From contig NZ_LR134167.1 of the NCBI RefSeq assembly GCF_900635775.1, forward strand, positions 1,397,001 through 1,461,000: 64,000 nt of DNA, given 5' to 3'. How positions within the stretch are numbered: position 1 is the first letter of the stretch; each line of letters starts with the position of its first letter. This DNA is from Avibacterium volantium. Lineage in GTDB: Bacteria; Pseudomonadota; Gammaproteobacteria; Enterobacterales; Pasteurellaceae. Shown here in pieces: positions 38,004 through 47,605 of the stretch. Position numbers and translations under genes: made by a program. The notes under the pieces were generated by a model, which had not been told where the DNA came from, made no database searches, and saw only the letters and a program-made list of their open reading frames with translations.

Positions 38004-38978
38004 ATGTTAAAGATCGCCATTGCCGCAGAATTTGAATTAGCCGAAAAACTGGCTGAATGTTTAGAACAAAGCCAGCTGGAAATTGATCAGCTATCCGTAG
38101 TGGAAATTTTTCCATTTAATGAAGAACAAGGCATTCGTTTTAATAATAAAGCGGTCGCACAAATTGTGCCAGATGAAGTGGATTGGGCAACCTTCAATTA
38201 TGTGTTTTTCGCAGGCGAAGTGTCCGCTGCCAGCCATTTAGCGAAAGCCGCAGAAGCAGGTTGCGTGGTGATTGATTTATTTGGGCTTTGTGCCAGCTTG
38301 CCTGATGTACCATTGGTGATCCCAACGGTTAATGACGCACAATTAGTGGAGTTGCGACAACGTAACATTGTTTCTTTACCTAATCCGCAAGTAACCCAAA
38401 GTATTCTGCCATTGAGTGAAATTTTGCAAAATTATCCATTAAAACAAGTGGTTGTCAGCTCGCTTCTGCCAGCTTCTTATATGGGCGATGAAAAAGTGGC
38501 GCAACTTGCAGGGCAAACCGCACAACTATTAAATGGTATTCCTTTAGATGAAAATGTTCAGCGCCTAGCCTTTGATGTTTTCCCTGTAAAAAGTGCGAAT
38601 TTGAGCGCGCAAGTGCAGAAAATTTTCCCACAGCTTGATAATGTAGTATTCCACCAAATTCAAGTTCCTGTATTTTACGGCCTTGCCCAGCAAGTCAGCG
38701 CCTTTTTTGATTATGATGTGGCCAGTGAAGCCGTAGCAGAAATGTGGCAACAAAATAGCTTGATTGAATACTACCCAGAAACCCAAATTACCCCTGTAAT
38801 TAATGGCGAAAATGAAAACGGTGAAAGTGAAGTCAAACTGCATATCAGCAATCTTAATCAGCGAGAAAGTGCGGTAGAAAATGGCATCGAATTTTGGTCA
38901 GTGGCAGACGAACAACGCTTTAACCTCGCCTTAATGGCAGTGAAATTAGCCGAATTGGTGTATCAATCGGGTTATTGA
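38004..38978 (+). CDS. usg: USG-1 protein, aspartate-semialdehyde-dehydrogenase-like
   Basis: A 324-residue homologue of aspartate-semialdehyde dehydrogenase. The N-terminal nucleotide-binding part (LKIAIAAEFELAEKLAE) lacks the full glycine pattern, and the catalytic Cys of true Asd, normally in an NCT-type motif, is replaced in VVVSSLLPASYMG. It is therefore probably not an active Asd. The role of USG-1 is not established. The ATG at 38004 follows AAGGGAG. The frame is open upstream but without a ribosome site. Confidence 0.85.
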   Translation: MLKIAIAAEFELAEKLAECLEQSQLEIDQLSVVEIFPFNEEQGIRFNNKAVAQIVPDEVDWATFNYVFFAGEVSAASHLAKAAEAGCVVIDLFGLCASLPDVPLVIPTVNDAQLVELRQRNIVSLPNPQVTQSILPLSEILQNYPLKQVVVSSLLPASYMGDEKVAQLAGQTAQLLNGIPLDENVQRLAFDVFPVKSANLSAQVQKIFPQLDNVVFHQIQVPVFYGLAQQVSAFFDYDVASEAVAEMWQQNSLIEYYPETQITPVINGENENGESEVKLHISNLNQRESAVENGIEFWSVADEQRFNLALMAVKLAELVYQSGY

Positions 38979-39033
38979 TTTGCTTTTAAAGAGTTCAAAA
39001 AGAGAGTACGGTGAAAAAATTTGCGTTTTTTCT

Positions 39034-39046
39034 ACCGCACTTTATT
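39034..39046. repeat. Uptake signal within an imperfect inverted pair
   Basis: AGTACGGTGAAAAAATTTGCG at 39005-39025 mirrors TTTTTTCTACCGCACTT. The right copy is a perfect uptake signal and the left copy has decayed. It probably ends the usg transcript. Confidence 0.5.
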
Positions 39047-39093
39047 CATACTAATTTTATATAAATTACAGCCATTTCTTTAAAAAACCTATC

Positions 39094-39109
39094 GCGAAAT
39101 CGTTTGCTT
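39094..39109. promoter_or_regulatory. PUR-box-like site before the purine permease
   Basis: GCGAAATCGTTTGCTT matches the PUR box at 10 of 12 conserved positions, with the right half perfect. It lies 80 bases before the permease start, next to a TAGAAT -10. PurR control of a purine permease is logical but unproven. Confidence 0.55.
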
Positions 39110-39188
39110 TCTGCTAGAATTGGCAGGAAAAACACCCTTCTTTAAGTTGCGTTTTTCATCTTTTTTATCAACTAATCTGGATTAAAAA

Positions 39189-40499
39189 ATGGAAAATCAG
39201 TCTTTTCTACAAAAACTTTTTAAATTAAATCAAAAAAATACCACGGCAAAAACAGAAATCATCGCAGGGATTACCACCTTTTTTACGATGGTTTATATTG
39301 TTTTTGTTAATCCTTCAGTGCTTGGTGATGCGGGAATGGATAAGCAAGTGGTGTTTGTAACCACCTGTTTGATCGCAGCATTTGGTACGATCGCGATGGG
39401 CTTGTTCAGTAATTTGCCTATTGCCCTTGCGCCTGCGATGGGGTTGAACGCCTTTTTCGCCTATGTGGTGGTGGGAAAATTGGGCTATTCTTGGGAAGTG
39501 GGAATGGGTACAATTTTCTGGGGATCAGTGGGCTTATTCGTGCTAACGTTATTCCAAATTCGCTATTGGTTAATGGCGTCCATTCCTTTGAGTTTACGCG
39601 TTGGCATTGGGGCAGGGATTGGATTTTTTATCTCGCTCATTGGCTTTAAAAATATGGGCTTAGTGGTGGCAAATCCTGCAACCTTAGTGGCGCTGGGTGA
39701 GTTGCATAATCCGCAAGTGTTAATGGGGATTTTAGGCTTTTTCATTATTGTGGTGCTTGCCGCGCGCAAAATTTATTCTGGCGTATTGATTTCAATCGCG
39801 GTGGTGACCACCCTTGCGTTGTTATTTGATGACAGCGTGGTGTTTCACGGGGTGATTTCTATGCCACCAAGCCTTGCGCCAGTGGTGGGCAAAGTGGATA
39901 TTATGGGCGCGTTAGATACCGCCTTGCTCGGCATTATTTTCTCTTTCTTATTGGTGAATTTATTTGATTCTTCAGGTACCTTGCTGGGCGTAACAGACAA
40001 AGCCGGGATCAGCGATGAGAAAGGACGTTTCCCGAAAATGAAACAAGCCCTTTATGTGGATAGTGTGAGCGCTGTGGCGGGATCCTATATCGGCACCTCT
40101 GCAATCAGTACTTACATTGAAAGTGGTGCTGGTGTTTCCGTGGGCGGACGCACGGGAATGACGGCAGTTGTAGTTGGCGTGTTGTTCTTATTAACTATTT
40201 TCTTCTCGCCATTAGCGAGCGTTGTGCCACCTTATGCCACCGCAGGCGCCTTGGTTTATGTGGGGATTTTAATGGCTTCAAGCTTAATTCGTGTTCAATG
40301 GGAAGACTTAACCGAAGCTACACCTGCCTTTATCACCGCAGCAATGATGCCGTTCACTTATTCCATTACGGAAGGTATTGCCTTTGGCTTTATTAGCTAC
40401 TGTGTGATGAAAGTTTGCACAGGACGCTGGAAAGAAGTCAATGCACCAGTTTGGGTGGTATCCTTACTCTTTATTGCCAAATTCGTTTGGGTTGGCTAA
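39189..40499 (+). CDS. AzgA-type purine (adenine/guanine/hypoxanthine) permease
   Basis: A 436-residue inner-membrane transporter of the NCS2/AzgA group, with about 12-14 hydrophobic segments. Family motifs include AGITTFFTMVYIVFVNP, LAPAMGLNAFFAYVVV, DSSGTLLGVTDKAG and SAISTYIESGAGVSVGGRTG. The AzgA group imports purine bases with protons. Adenine against guanine/hypoxanthine preference cannot be told from sequence. A PUR-box-like element upstream supports a purine role. Confidence 0.9.
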   Translation: MENQSFLQKLFKLNQKNTTAKTEIIAGITTFFTMVYIVFVNPSVLGDAGMDKQVVFVTTCLIAAFGTIAMGLFSNLPIALAPAMGLNAFFAYVVVGKLGYSWEVGMGTIFWGSVGLFVLTLFQIRYWLMASIPLSLRVGIGAGIGFFISLIGFKNMGLVVANPATLVALGELHNPQVLMGILGFFIIVVLAARKIYSGVLISIAVVTTLALLFDDSVVFHGVISMPPSLAPVVGKVDIMGALDTALLGIIFSFLLVNLFDSSGTLLGVTDKAGISDEKGRFPKMKQALYVDSVSAVAGSYIGTSAISTYIESGAGVSVGGRTGMTAVVVGVLFLLTIFFSPLASVVPPYATAGALVYVGILMASSLIRVQWEDLTEATPAFITAAMMPFTYSITEGIAFGFISYCVMKVCTGRWKEVNAPVWVVSLLFIAKFVWVG

Positions 40500-40507
40500 C
40501 TCTCTTT

Positions 40508-40537
40508 AATTAGGGCGAAAATTCGCCCTAATTTTTT
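40508..40537 (+). terminator. Terminator after the permease
   Basis: AATTAGGGCGAA and TTCGCCCTAATT form a perfect 12-base stem with a two-base loop, followed by TTTT. An uptake signal (40538) starts directly after it. Confidence 0.87.
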
Positions 40538-40626
40538 ACCGCACTTTTGTTATTTTCGATTTGCCTTAAAAACAGGTAAAATATCGCCAATTTTCCACCG
40601 CACTTTATTTTTCTCTCATATTGCTT

Positions 40627-41691
40627 ATGCGAAAAATCATTCATATTGATATGGATTGCTTTTATGCTTCTATTGAGTTGCGCGATAAACCGCATCTCAA
40701 AGGCAAACCTGTGGCGGTGGGCGGTTCATCTGAGCAACGTGGCGTGTTAAGCACTTGCAATTATGAAGCTAGAAAATTTGGTTTACATAGTGCAATGCCA
40801 ACGGCGCAAGCCCTGAAACGTTGCCCCAATTTGATTTTATTGCCTGTGAATATGCCGTTGTATAAACAGGTATCGCAACAAATTCAGCAAATATTTCATC
40901 GCTATACCCATTTAGTTGAACCCTTATCTTTAGATGAAGCCTATTTAGATGTTACAGATTGTCAGCAATGCTCGGGTTCAGCCACTTGGATCGCACAAGA
41001 AATCCGTCAAACCATTTTTGCTGAAACTCAGCTTACTGCGTCTGCTGGCGTTGCACCGTTAAAATTTCTGGCCAAAATCGCTTCTGATAAAAATAAGCCG
41101 AATGGGCAATTTGTAATTGAACCAGATGATGTGGACGAATTCGTACGAAACCTGCCGCTCAGTGCCATTCCCGGTGTGGGGAAAGTGACCACACAACGCT
41201 TATTGGAAATGGGCTTAAAAACCTGTGCCGATGTACAACAATTTGAACAGCATTTATTGCTCAATCAACTCGGCAAGAGCGGACAGCGTATTTGGAATTT
41301 TAGCCACGGCATTGACGAAAGGGAAGTGCAGCCCGAGCGGCTGCGTAAATCCGTAGGGGTGGAAACCACTTTATTGAAAAATATCACCGTACTTGAACAA
41401 GGTGAGGCCGTGCTAAATCAGCTTTATGATCAATTAGTGCGCCGTGTGCAACGTGCTTGCCCTGATTTGCCTTTGCAAAAATTACGCAAAATTGGCGTGA
41501 AGTTAAAATTCGATGATTTCCAAATCACCACGTTAGAAAAAAGTGCGGTGGATTTTTCGCAAGAAAGTTTCCGTGCCTTATTGGCGCAAATTTGGCAGCG
41601 CCGTCAAGATAAATCCATTCGATTAATCGGCTTACAGGTTAATTTACCCGAGCAACAAGAAGAAAAACAGATGAGTTTATGGGAAAACTGA
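40627..41691 (+). CDS. dinB: DNA polymerase IV (Y-family)
   Basis: A low-fidelity translesion polymerase. The metal-binding residues are in HIDMDCFYASIE and SLDEAYLDVT. The fingers include STCNYEARKFGLHSAMP, and IPGVGKVTTQRLLEMG is the helix-hairpin-helix. The C-terminus EEKQMSLWEN resembles a beta-clamp binding motif (QMSLW). The ATG at 40627 gives 354 residues. A TTG two codons upstream is possible, and the ribosome site is weak. I see no LexA box (CTGT-N8-ACAG) upstream. Confidence 0.94.
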   Translation: MRKIIHIDMDCFYASIELRDKPHLKGKPVAVGGSSEQRGVLSTCNYEARKFGLHSAMPTAQALKRCPNLILLPVNMPLYKQVSQQIQQIFHRYTHLVEPLSLDEAYLDVTDCQQCSGSATWIAQEIRQTIFAETQLTASAGVAPLKFLAKIASDKNKPNGQFVIEPDDVDEFVRNLPLSAIPGVGKVTTQRLLEMGLKTCADVQQFEQHLLLNQLGKSGQRIWNFSHGIDEREVQPERLRKSVGVETTLLKNITVLEQGEAVLNQLYDQLVRRVQRACPDLPLQKLRKIGVKLKFDDFQITTLEKSAVDFSQESFRALLAQIWQRRQDKSIRLIGLQVNLPEQQEEKQMSLWEN

Positions 41692-41790
41692 TCTGTTAAA
41701 TCTTGAAATTACAAAATTTATAATTATATTGGTTATTCCTTTAATCATTTATTGGATAATCAACTACATACTCATAGCGAGGAACTTTTT

Positions 41791-42657
41791 ATGATGCGAA
41801 TTTTACTTTTTTTAGCCACCAATATGGCGGTGCTAATTGTCTTTAATATTATTTTGAGCCTAACAGGAATCCGCGCACAAGATGCCAGTGGATTGCTTGT
41901 TATGGCGGCACTGTTCGGTTTCAGTGGCTCGTTGATTTCCTTATTTTTATCCAAAACAATGGCATTAAAATCGGTCAATGGACAAGTGATCGAACAGCCG
42001 CGCACAGAGCAAGAGCGCTGGTTATTAAACACTGTGGCTACGCAAGCGCGTGAAGCTAATATTCCAATGCCAACGGTGGCGATTTATCATTCTGCGGACG
42101 TCAATGCCTTCGCCACTGGCGCAAGTAAAAGCAATTCTCTGGTTGCCGTGAGTACAGGATTGCTCAACGCAATGACAAAAGATGAAGCCGAAGCGGTGCT
42201 AGCACACGAAATTAGCCATATTCAAAATGGCGATATGGTTACAATGACGTTGCTACAAGGCGTGTTAAATACCTTCGTGATTTTTATTTCTCGCCTTATT
42301 GCCAACGTGGTGGCGAGCAATCGCAACGACAACGGCGAAAGCAGCAGCGGAATTTATTTCTTAGTTTCAATGGTGCTAGAAGTGGTGTTCGGTTTCTTGG
42401 CGAGTATGATCGCAATGTGGTTCTCACGTTATCGTGAGTACCGTGCGGACGCAGGTTCAGCCCATTTAGTCGGCAAACAAAAAATGATCGCAGCATTACG
42501 CCGCTTACAACAACTTCACGAACCACAACAAATGGAAGGGCAATTTGCGGCTTTCGGTATTAACGGCAGAACAGGCGGTTTAGCCTCTTTATTTTTAAGC
42601 CACCCGCCATTGGAAAAGCGTATTGAAGCGTTGCAACAAAGCGATAGTTTAAAATAA
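41791..42657 (+). CDS. htpX: Membrane zinc protease HtpX
   Basis: An inner-membrane M48 metallopeptidase for quality control of membrane proteins. Two N-terminal membrane helices precede the zinc motif [11 protein letters not shown], two more helices follow ([13 protein letters not shown] and the [14 protein letters not shown] stretch), and the downstream Glu ligand is in [11 protein letters not shown]. It starts MMRILLF at 41791 after GAGGAAC, giving 288 residues as in E. coli. An open frame continues upstream without a ribosome site. Confidence 0.94.
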   Translation: MMRILLFLATNMAVLIVFNIILSLTGIRAQDASGLLVMAALFGFSGSLISLFLSKTMALKSVNGQVIEQPRTEQERWLLNTVATQAREANIPMPTVAIYHSADVNAFATGASKSNSLVAVSTGLLNAMTKDEAEAVLAHEISHIQNGDMVTMTLLQGVLNTFVIFISRLIANVVASNRNDNGESSSGIYFLVSMVLEVVFGFLASMIAMWFSRYREYRADAGSAHLVGKQKMIAALRRLQQLHEPQQMEGQFAAFGINGRTGGLASLFLSHPPLEKRIEALQQSDSLK

Positions 42658-42668
42658 ACGCTTTTTTC

Positions 42669-42690
42669 GGGCAGACACATAGGTCTGCCC
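42669..42690. repeat. Intergenic palindrome 1 after htpX
   Basis: GGGCAGAC and GTCTGCCC pair around ACATAG. It resembles dispersed REP-like hairpins. It may also end htpX transcription, though a T-run is lacking on the plus strand. Confidence 0.65.
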
Positions 42691-42774
42691 CTACACAAAT
42701 CATCAAACCATAATCACAAAAGAGCGGTAAAAAATCCCCAAATTTTCCCCGCACTTTTCCCCCAAGGAATCTCC

Positions 42775-42836
42775 GTAGGATGGGCTTTAGCCCATCAGTG
42801 GGAATGCGTTAAACAATGGGCTAAAGCCCATCCTAC
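42775..42836. repeat. Nested intergenic palindrome 2
   Basis: Arms 42775-42795 and 42816-42836 are perfect 21-base inverted repeats, and each arm is itself a small palindrome (GATGGGCTTTAGCCCATC). The structure can fold as one long stem or as two side-by-side hairpins. Confidence 0.85.
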
Positions 42837-42866
42837 CTTACCATTACTGGTTTATCCTAGTTTAGG

Positions 42867-42886
42867 GGCGGACCGATGTGTCCGCC
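42867..42886 (+). terminator. Intergenic palindrome 3, terminator-like
   Basis: GGCGGAC and GTCCGCC pair around CGATGT and are followed by TTTT. It is of the same style as the hairpin after pyrD. Confidence 0.65.
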
Positions 42887-42988
42887 TTTTAAAATAATTA
42901 ATGTAGCTAAACCGCCATAAATGTTAAAATAGGGCGCTTTCAAATTTTCAGGCACAGATTTTGTGCCTTATTGTTTTTTGGAGTTGTG

Positions 42989-43525
42989 ATGGAACATCGT
43001 TTAGAAGATATTATTGCCATTTTTAATCAATGCTTTGAGCAAGAATATAATACCAAATTGGTTAAAGGGGGCGATGAGCCGCTTTATGTGCCAGCGAATG
43101 AAGATTGCCCTTACAATACCATTTATTTTGCACGAGGCTTTTACAGCAGCGCCTTGCACGAGATTTCGCACTGGTTGATTGCAGGCAAAGAGCGGCGACA
43201 ATTAGAAGATTTTGGTTATTGGTATGAACCTGACGGACGTTCTGAACAACGTCAGCGTGAGTTTGAACAAGTGGAAGTTAAGCCACAAGCGTTAGAATGG
43301 ATTTTAGCCACCGCGGCAGGATTTCGCTATATTGCGAGCAGTGATAATCTTAACGGCAACCCTGGTGATACTCAGCCTTTCAAGCAAGCCGTTTATGAAC
43401 AAGTGAAAAGCTATGCCGCGAAAGGGTTACCAAAACGCGCAGAAACCTTACGCCAAGCCCTTGCTAAATTTTACGGCACACCAGATGGCATTAATTTGGA
43501 TTTATTTGACGTGAGTAAAATTTAA
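42989..43525 (+). CDS. epmC: Elongation factor P hydroxylase EpmC
   Basis: EpmC hydroxylates the beta-lysyl-lysine on elongation factor P after EpmA and EpmB. The metal motif is ALHEISHWLIAG, with GYWYEPDGR and FEQVEVKPQALEW diagnostic of the YfcM family. The ATG at 42989 follows GGAG and gives 178 residues. An ATG six codons upstream precedes that ribosome site and is less likely. The EF-P, epmA and epmB genes are not in this window. Confidence 0.92.
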   Translation: MEHRLEDIIAIFNQCFEQEYNTKLVKGGDEPLYVPANEDCPYNTIYFARGFYSSALHEISHWLIAGKERRQLEDFGYWYEPDGRSEQRQREFEQVEVKPQALEWILATAAGFRYIASSDNLNGNPGDTQPFKQAVYEQVKSYAAKGLPKRAETLRQALAKFYGTPDGINLDLFDVSKI

Positions 43526-43624
43526 AAATTTAAGTCAAAAATCAGCAAAATTTGCACCGCACCTTGTTTACTTATGATTTAAAAAGTGCGGTGCAAAATT
43601 TTAATAAATTTAACGGAACATTGA

Positions 43625-44542
43625 ATGTTAGCATTAGAAATCAAAGGATTAACCAAAGAATATAAAAACGGGGTCAAAGCCTTGCACGGCATTGATCTGA
43701 GTGTTGAAGCAGGGGATTTTTATGCGCTGCTTGGGCATAATGGGGCGGGAAAATCCACCACCATTGGGATTATTTGTTCTTTGGTGAATAAAACATCAGG
43801 CGATGTGAAAGTGTTTGGTGCGGATTTGGATAGCAATCCAAGCCAGCTAAAACAGAATATCGGTTTAGTGCCGCAAGAGTTTAATTTTAACCAATTTGAG
43901 CGCGTGATTGATATTCTCACCAATCAAGCCGGTTATTATGGCATTCCACGCAAAGAGGCTTTAGTGCGCGCGGAAGTGTGGCTGAAAAAGCTCGATTTAT
44001 GGGATAAACGCCATCAGCAATCACGCCAACTTTCAGGGGGAATGAAACGCCGTTTGATGATTGCACGAGCCTTAATGCATCACCCTAAACTGCTCATTCT
44101 CGATGAACCTACAGCGGGCGTGGACATTGAATTACGCCGTACGATGTGGGAATTTTTACGCGAACTCAATGAGCAAGGCACAACCATTATTCTCACCACC
44201 CATTATTTAGAAGAAGCGGAAATGCTTTGCCGTCATATCGGCATTATTCAGCAAGGGCGTTTGGTGGTAAATATGCCGATGAAAGCCTTATTAGCCAAAC
44301 TGGAAACAGAAACCTTTATTTTTGATTTAGCACCACAAGCGGTTAAGCCTGAAATAATGGGTTACAACGTCACTTGGCTAGATAACAATACGCTTGAAGT
44401 GGAAGTGAAAAGAGAGCAGGGTTTAAATCAGCTATTTTCACAACTGACGCAACAAGGCGTGCAAGTGTTGAGTATGCGTAATAAAGCCAACCGTTTAGAA
44501 GAATTATTTGTTTCAATGGCATTGAATAAAGGAGTGCAATAA
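43625..44542 (+). CDS. yadG: ABC exporter ATP-binding protein YadG
   Basis: A 305-residue ABC ATPase. Walker A is GHNGAGKST, the signature is SRQLSGGMKRRLMIARAL, Walker B is LLILDEPTAG and the switch His follows in TTHYLEEAEML. It overlaps the permease gene by one base (TAATG). In E. coli YadGH is an ABC-2 type exporter of unknown substrate. An uptake-signal pair lies between epmC and this gene. Confidence 0.9.
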   Translation: MLALEIKGLTKEYKNGVKALHGIDLSVEAGDFYALLGHNGAGKSTTIGIICSLVNKTSGDVKVFGADLDSNPSQLKQNIGLVPQEFNFNQFERVIDILTNQAGYYGIPRKEALVRAEVWLKKLDLWDKRHQQSRQLSGGMKRRLMIARALMHHPKLLILDEPTAGVDIELRRTMWEFLRELNEQGTTIILTTHYLEEAEMLCRHIGIIQQGRLVVNMPMKALLAKLETETFIFDLAPQAVKPEIMGYNVTWLDNNTLEVEVKREQGLNQLFSQLTQQGVQVLSMRNKANRLEELFVSMALNKGVQ

Positions 44543-45309
44543 TGAGTTTAGCTTGGGTTGCCTTTCAAACTATTTTTGTGAAAGAAGTACGCCGTTTTAC
44601 CCGAATTTGGGTGCAAACCCTTGTGCCGCCGGTGATCACAATGACCTTATATTTTGTGATTTTTGGCCAGCTGATTGGCAATCGTATTGGCGAAATGCAC
44701 GGCTTTAGCTATATGCAATTTATCGTGCCGGGGCTGATTATGATGTCTGCCTTAACTCATTCTTTCGCCAATGTGGCGTCATCTTTTTACAGCACAAAAT
44801 TTGCCCGTAACGTAGAAGAACTGCTAATTTCGCCAACTTCACCGCACATTATTATTTTAGGCTATATGGCTGGCGGAATGGCGCGTGGCTTAAGTGTCGG
44901 GATTTTGGTTACCTTGGTTTCGTTATTTTTCGTGCCATTACAGATTTATTCTTGGACAGTAATTCTTGCCACCTTATTACTCACCACCGCCAGTTTTGCG
45001 CTCGGGGGCTTGATCAATGCGGTTTTCGCGCGCTCTTTTGATGACATCAGCATTATTCCCACTTTTGTTTTAACACCATTAACCTATCTCGGCGGCGTAT
45101 TTTATTCCATTTCCTTACTGCCACCTTTCTGGCAAGTCGTGTCAAAATTTAACCCCATTGTTTATATGATCAGCGGCTTCCGCTACGGTTTTCTCGGCAT
45201 TCAAGATGTCAGCCTTGTTTACACCTTCAGCGTTTTAGGCATTTTTATCACCGCACTTTACGGCATCGCCTATTATCTGATTAGCCGTGGGGTTGGGTTA
45301 AGGAGTTAA
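44542..45309 (+). CDS. yadH: ABC-2 type permease YadH
   Basis: A 255-residue permease with six hydrophobic helices and the ABC-2 motif LTPLTYLGGVFYSISLLPP. It is encoded with its ATPase yadG and would form the (YadG)2(YadH)2 inner-membrane complex. The substrate is unknown. Confidence 0.9.
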   Translation: MSLAWVAFQTIFVKEVRRFTRIWVQTLVPPVITMTLYFVIFGQLIGNRIGEMHGFSYMQFIVPGLIMMSALTHSFANVASSFYSTKFARNVEELLISPTSPHIIILGYMAGGMARGLSVGILVTLVSLFFVPLQIYSWTVILATLLLTTASFALGGLINAVFARSFDDISIIPTFVLTPLTYLGGVFYSISLLPPFWQVVSKFNPIVYMISGFRYGFLGIQDVSLVYTFSVLGIFITALYGIAYYLISRGVGLRS

Positions 45310-45350
45310 GAAGAAAAGTGCGGTAAGAATTACTACGTTTTTATAAAAAA

Positions 45351-45373
45351 TGCGGTATTTAATACCGCACTTT
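45351..45373. terminator. Terminator between convergent yadH and ppnN
   Basis: TGCGGTATT and AATACCGCA pair almost without a loop base, with TTTT on one side and A-rich DNA on the other. It includes an uptake signal (45364), and a second inverted uptake signal lies at 45316. Confidence 0.75.
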
Positions 45374-45380
45374 TATCTAA

Positions 45381-46745
45381 TTATCGAATAATCTCATAAC
45401 AAGGCTCATAAGCCTCGCCGTCTGGCAGTTTCATTCGGTGTTGGGTGATGAAATCTTGTAGTACGTTGTCCACTTTTTCCATTAAATCCTTATCTCCTTT
45501 GAGCTGGAATTTGCCTAGCTCAGCGATGCGATCTTGCGTATCGGGTTTAATGTTGCCCGCTACAATGCCAGAAAATACACGTCGAAGATTGGCGGCAAGG
45601 CTCACTTTGCTTTGGTTCATATGCAAATCTAAACTTGCCATATTTTCGTGGGTTGGGATAAATGGCTGTTGGAATTCAGGATCAATTTTCAACGACCAAT
45701 TAAAGCCATAAGAATCATTATTTTCATAGCGTAAATGACGAATTTCTTCTATTGAAGATTTCATATGACGCGCCACTGCCACAGGATCATCAATAATGAT
45801 TTTATATAAGGATTGCGCTTCTTTCCCTAAGGTTTCGCCAATAAAGCGATCAATCGTAGCAAAATAATCCGCACTTTCTTTTGGCCCAGTTAAAATGAGT
45901 GGGATAGCTTGCGCTTGATTTTCTGGGTTGAGCTTAATTCCAAGGATATACAGCAATTCCTCGAATGTCCCAGGACCGCCAGGGAAGATAATAATGCCGT
46001 GCCCCATACGCACAAAGGCTTCAAGACGCTTTTCAATGTCAGGCATAATGATCAGCTCATTAACAATTGGGTTAGGCGGCTCAGAAGCAATGATTGAAGG
46101 CTCGGTGATGCCAATAAAACGGCTGTTTTTATAGCGTTGGTTGGAATGGCCAATCGCCGCGCCTTTCATCGGTGCTTCCATCACACCCGGCCCGCAGCCT
46201 GTGATGATATTTAATTCACGATGACCTAATTCTAATCCCACCGCACGACAATATTGGTATTCAATTTGATTGATGGAATGACCGCCCCAGCACACCACCA
46301 AATTCGGTAATTCGCCCACGATTAAGGCTTTGGCATTACGCAAAATGGAAAACACTTGGTTGGTAATATGCACACTGTCTTGAATATCACAAGGATTAAT
46401 CCGTTGGCTTAGCACATTCACGAACACAATATCACGCAGGACGGCAAAAAGGTGATATTGAATATTGCGGATAATATGTTGATCCACAAAGGCACTTTCT
46501 GGCGGATTGTGTAACTCAAGGGTGATACCACGTTCTGTCGCCACCAACTCAATATCAAAATCAGGATATTGATTTAATAGCTTGCGGCTGTCATCGGTAA
46601 CCGCACCAGAATTTAGCACCGCAAGCGAGCAGTTGCGATACAGCTGATATAGCTCGCTTTTGGCTTGCTTGGTGAGCAATTCTACTTCAAGGTGCGAGAG
46701 CTGTTCCATACTCCCACGGGGATTCACATAATGAATATTCGCCAT
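45381..46745 (-). CDS. ppnN: Nucleotide 5'-monophosphate nucleosidase PpnN (YgdH)
   Basis: PpnN splits purine and pyrimidine nucleoside monophosphates into base and ribose 5-phosphate, and in E. coli it responds to (p)ppGpp. The LOG/lysine-decarboxylase-like motif [15 protein letters not shown] and [13 protein letters not shown] with [18 protein letters not shown] are family signatures. It has 454 residues, matching E. coli. It lies directly downstream of queF, as in E. coli. Confidence 0.94.
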   Translation of the reverse strand: MANIHYVNPRGSMEQLSHLEVELLTKQAKSELYQLYRNCSLAVLNSGAVTDDSRKLLNQYPDFDIELVATERGITLELHNPPESAFVDQHIIRNIQYHLFAVLRDIVFVNVLSQRINPCDIQDSVHITNQVFSILRNAKALIVGELPNLVVCWGGHSINQIEYQYCRAVGLELGHRELNIITGCGPGVMEAPMKGAAIGHSNQRYKNSRFIGITEPSIIASEPPNPIVNELIIMPDIEKRLEAFVRMGHGIIIFPGGPGTFEELLYILGIKLNPENQAQAIPLILTGPKESADYFATIDRFIGETLGKEAQSLYKIIIDDPVAVARHMKSSIEEIRHLRYENNDSYGFNWSLKIDPEFQQPFIPTHENMASLDLHMNQSKVSLAANLRRVFSGIVAGNIKPDTQDRIAELGKFQLKGDKDLMEKVDNVLQDFITQHRMKLPDGEAYEPCYEIIR

Positions 46746-46754
46746 TACGACCTC

Positions 46755-47597
46755 CTATTGTCTGGCTAAGCGTGCATTGTGCGGCACGGTTTCAAAGTTC
46801 GAGCGGAACGGATTAATATCCAACCCACCGCGGCGTGTGTAACGGGCGTAAACAGTGAGCTTTTCAGGCTGAGCAAAACGCATTAAATCACAATAAATTC
46901 GCTCAACGCATTGTTCGTGAAATTCGTTATGCTGACGGAAAGAAACCAAATAACGCAACAATTTCTCGCGGTCAATCCGTTTACCCACATAATGAATTTG
47001 CAACGAACCCCAGTCGGGTTGTTGTGTGATTAAACAATTTGATTTTAACAAATGGCTGACTAAATATTCTTCGACAACCTGTTCGCCTTGCGTGCTGTTT
47101 TCCAAATAATGTGGGTTAAATTGATAATCGGTGATTTCAATATCTTGTTCATCAATACAATCTCCTTGTAAGGAATCAATGAAAGTGCGGTCATAATTTG
47201 CTAAAGAATTTAACCGCACTTTCACTTCACCTTTGGCACAATCCGCTAAATCCTGTTGCAAAATCTGTTGCACTTGGGCGAAGCTGTCAAAATGGCTTTG
47301 ATTGAAGCTGTTGAGATAGAGCTTAAAACTTTTTGATTCGATCAAGTTCTCGCTACGAAAATCAATTTCCACGTCCGCAATCGCCACTTGCGGCACGCCT
47401 TTAGGATTGAGCCATGAGATTTCATAAGCCGTCCAAATATCTGCGCCAAAGGTAAAAGGCTGTGTTGCCACAATGCCAAGCTGTTCACGGTTTAATTGAC
47501 GTGGCACAGCTTGCAATAAAGTGCGGTCATAATGTTGTGCATATTTTGTTTCTTGCCCTAATTTTAAGGCGTGTAAACTTTGGTGGTTATAATTCAT
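46755..47597 (-). CDS. queF: NADPH-dependent preQ0 reductase QueF
   Basis: QueF reduces 7-cyano-7-deazaguanine to preQ1 in queuosine synthesis. It is the long, two-domain type (280 residues). The NADPH motif [14 protein letters not shown] is at 87-100, and the active-site Cys188 with Asp195 lies in [14 protein letters not shown]. The ATG at 47597 follows AAGGA. The frame is open 16 codons upstream, which would run into the preceding gene. It stands between the zinc-ribbon gene and ppnN. Confidence 0.95.
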   Translation of the reverse strand: MNYNHQSLHALKLGQETKYAQHYDRTLLQAVPRQLNREQLGIVATQPFTFGADIWTAYEISWLNPKGVPQVAIADVEIDFRSENLIESKSFKLYLNSFNQSHFDSFAQVQQILQQDLADCAKGEVKVRLNSLANYDRTFIDSLQGDCIDEQDIEITDYQFNPHYLENSTQGEQVVEEYLVSHLLKSNCLITQQPDWGSLQIHYVGKRIDREKLLRYLVSFRQHNEFHEQCVERIYCDLMRFAQPEKLTVYARYTRRGGLDINPFRSNFETVPHNARLARQ

Positions 47598-47605
47598 ATT
47601 TTTCC

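Noticed and set aside
40500-40626. LexA (SOS) box before dinB
   Set aside because: No CTGT-N8-ACAG pattern is present in the gap. The only ACAG (in AAACAGG) has no partner at the right distance.
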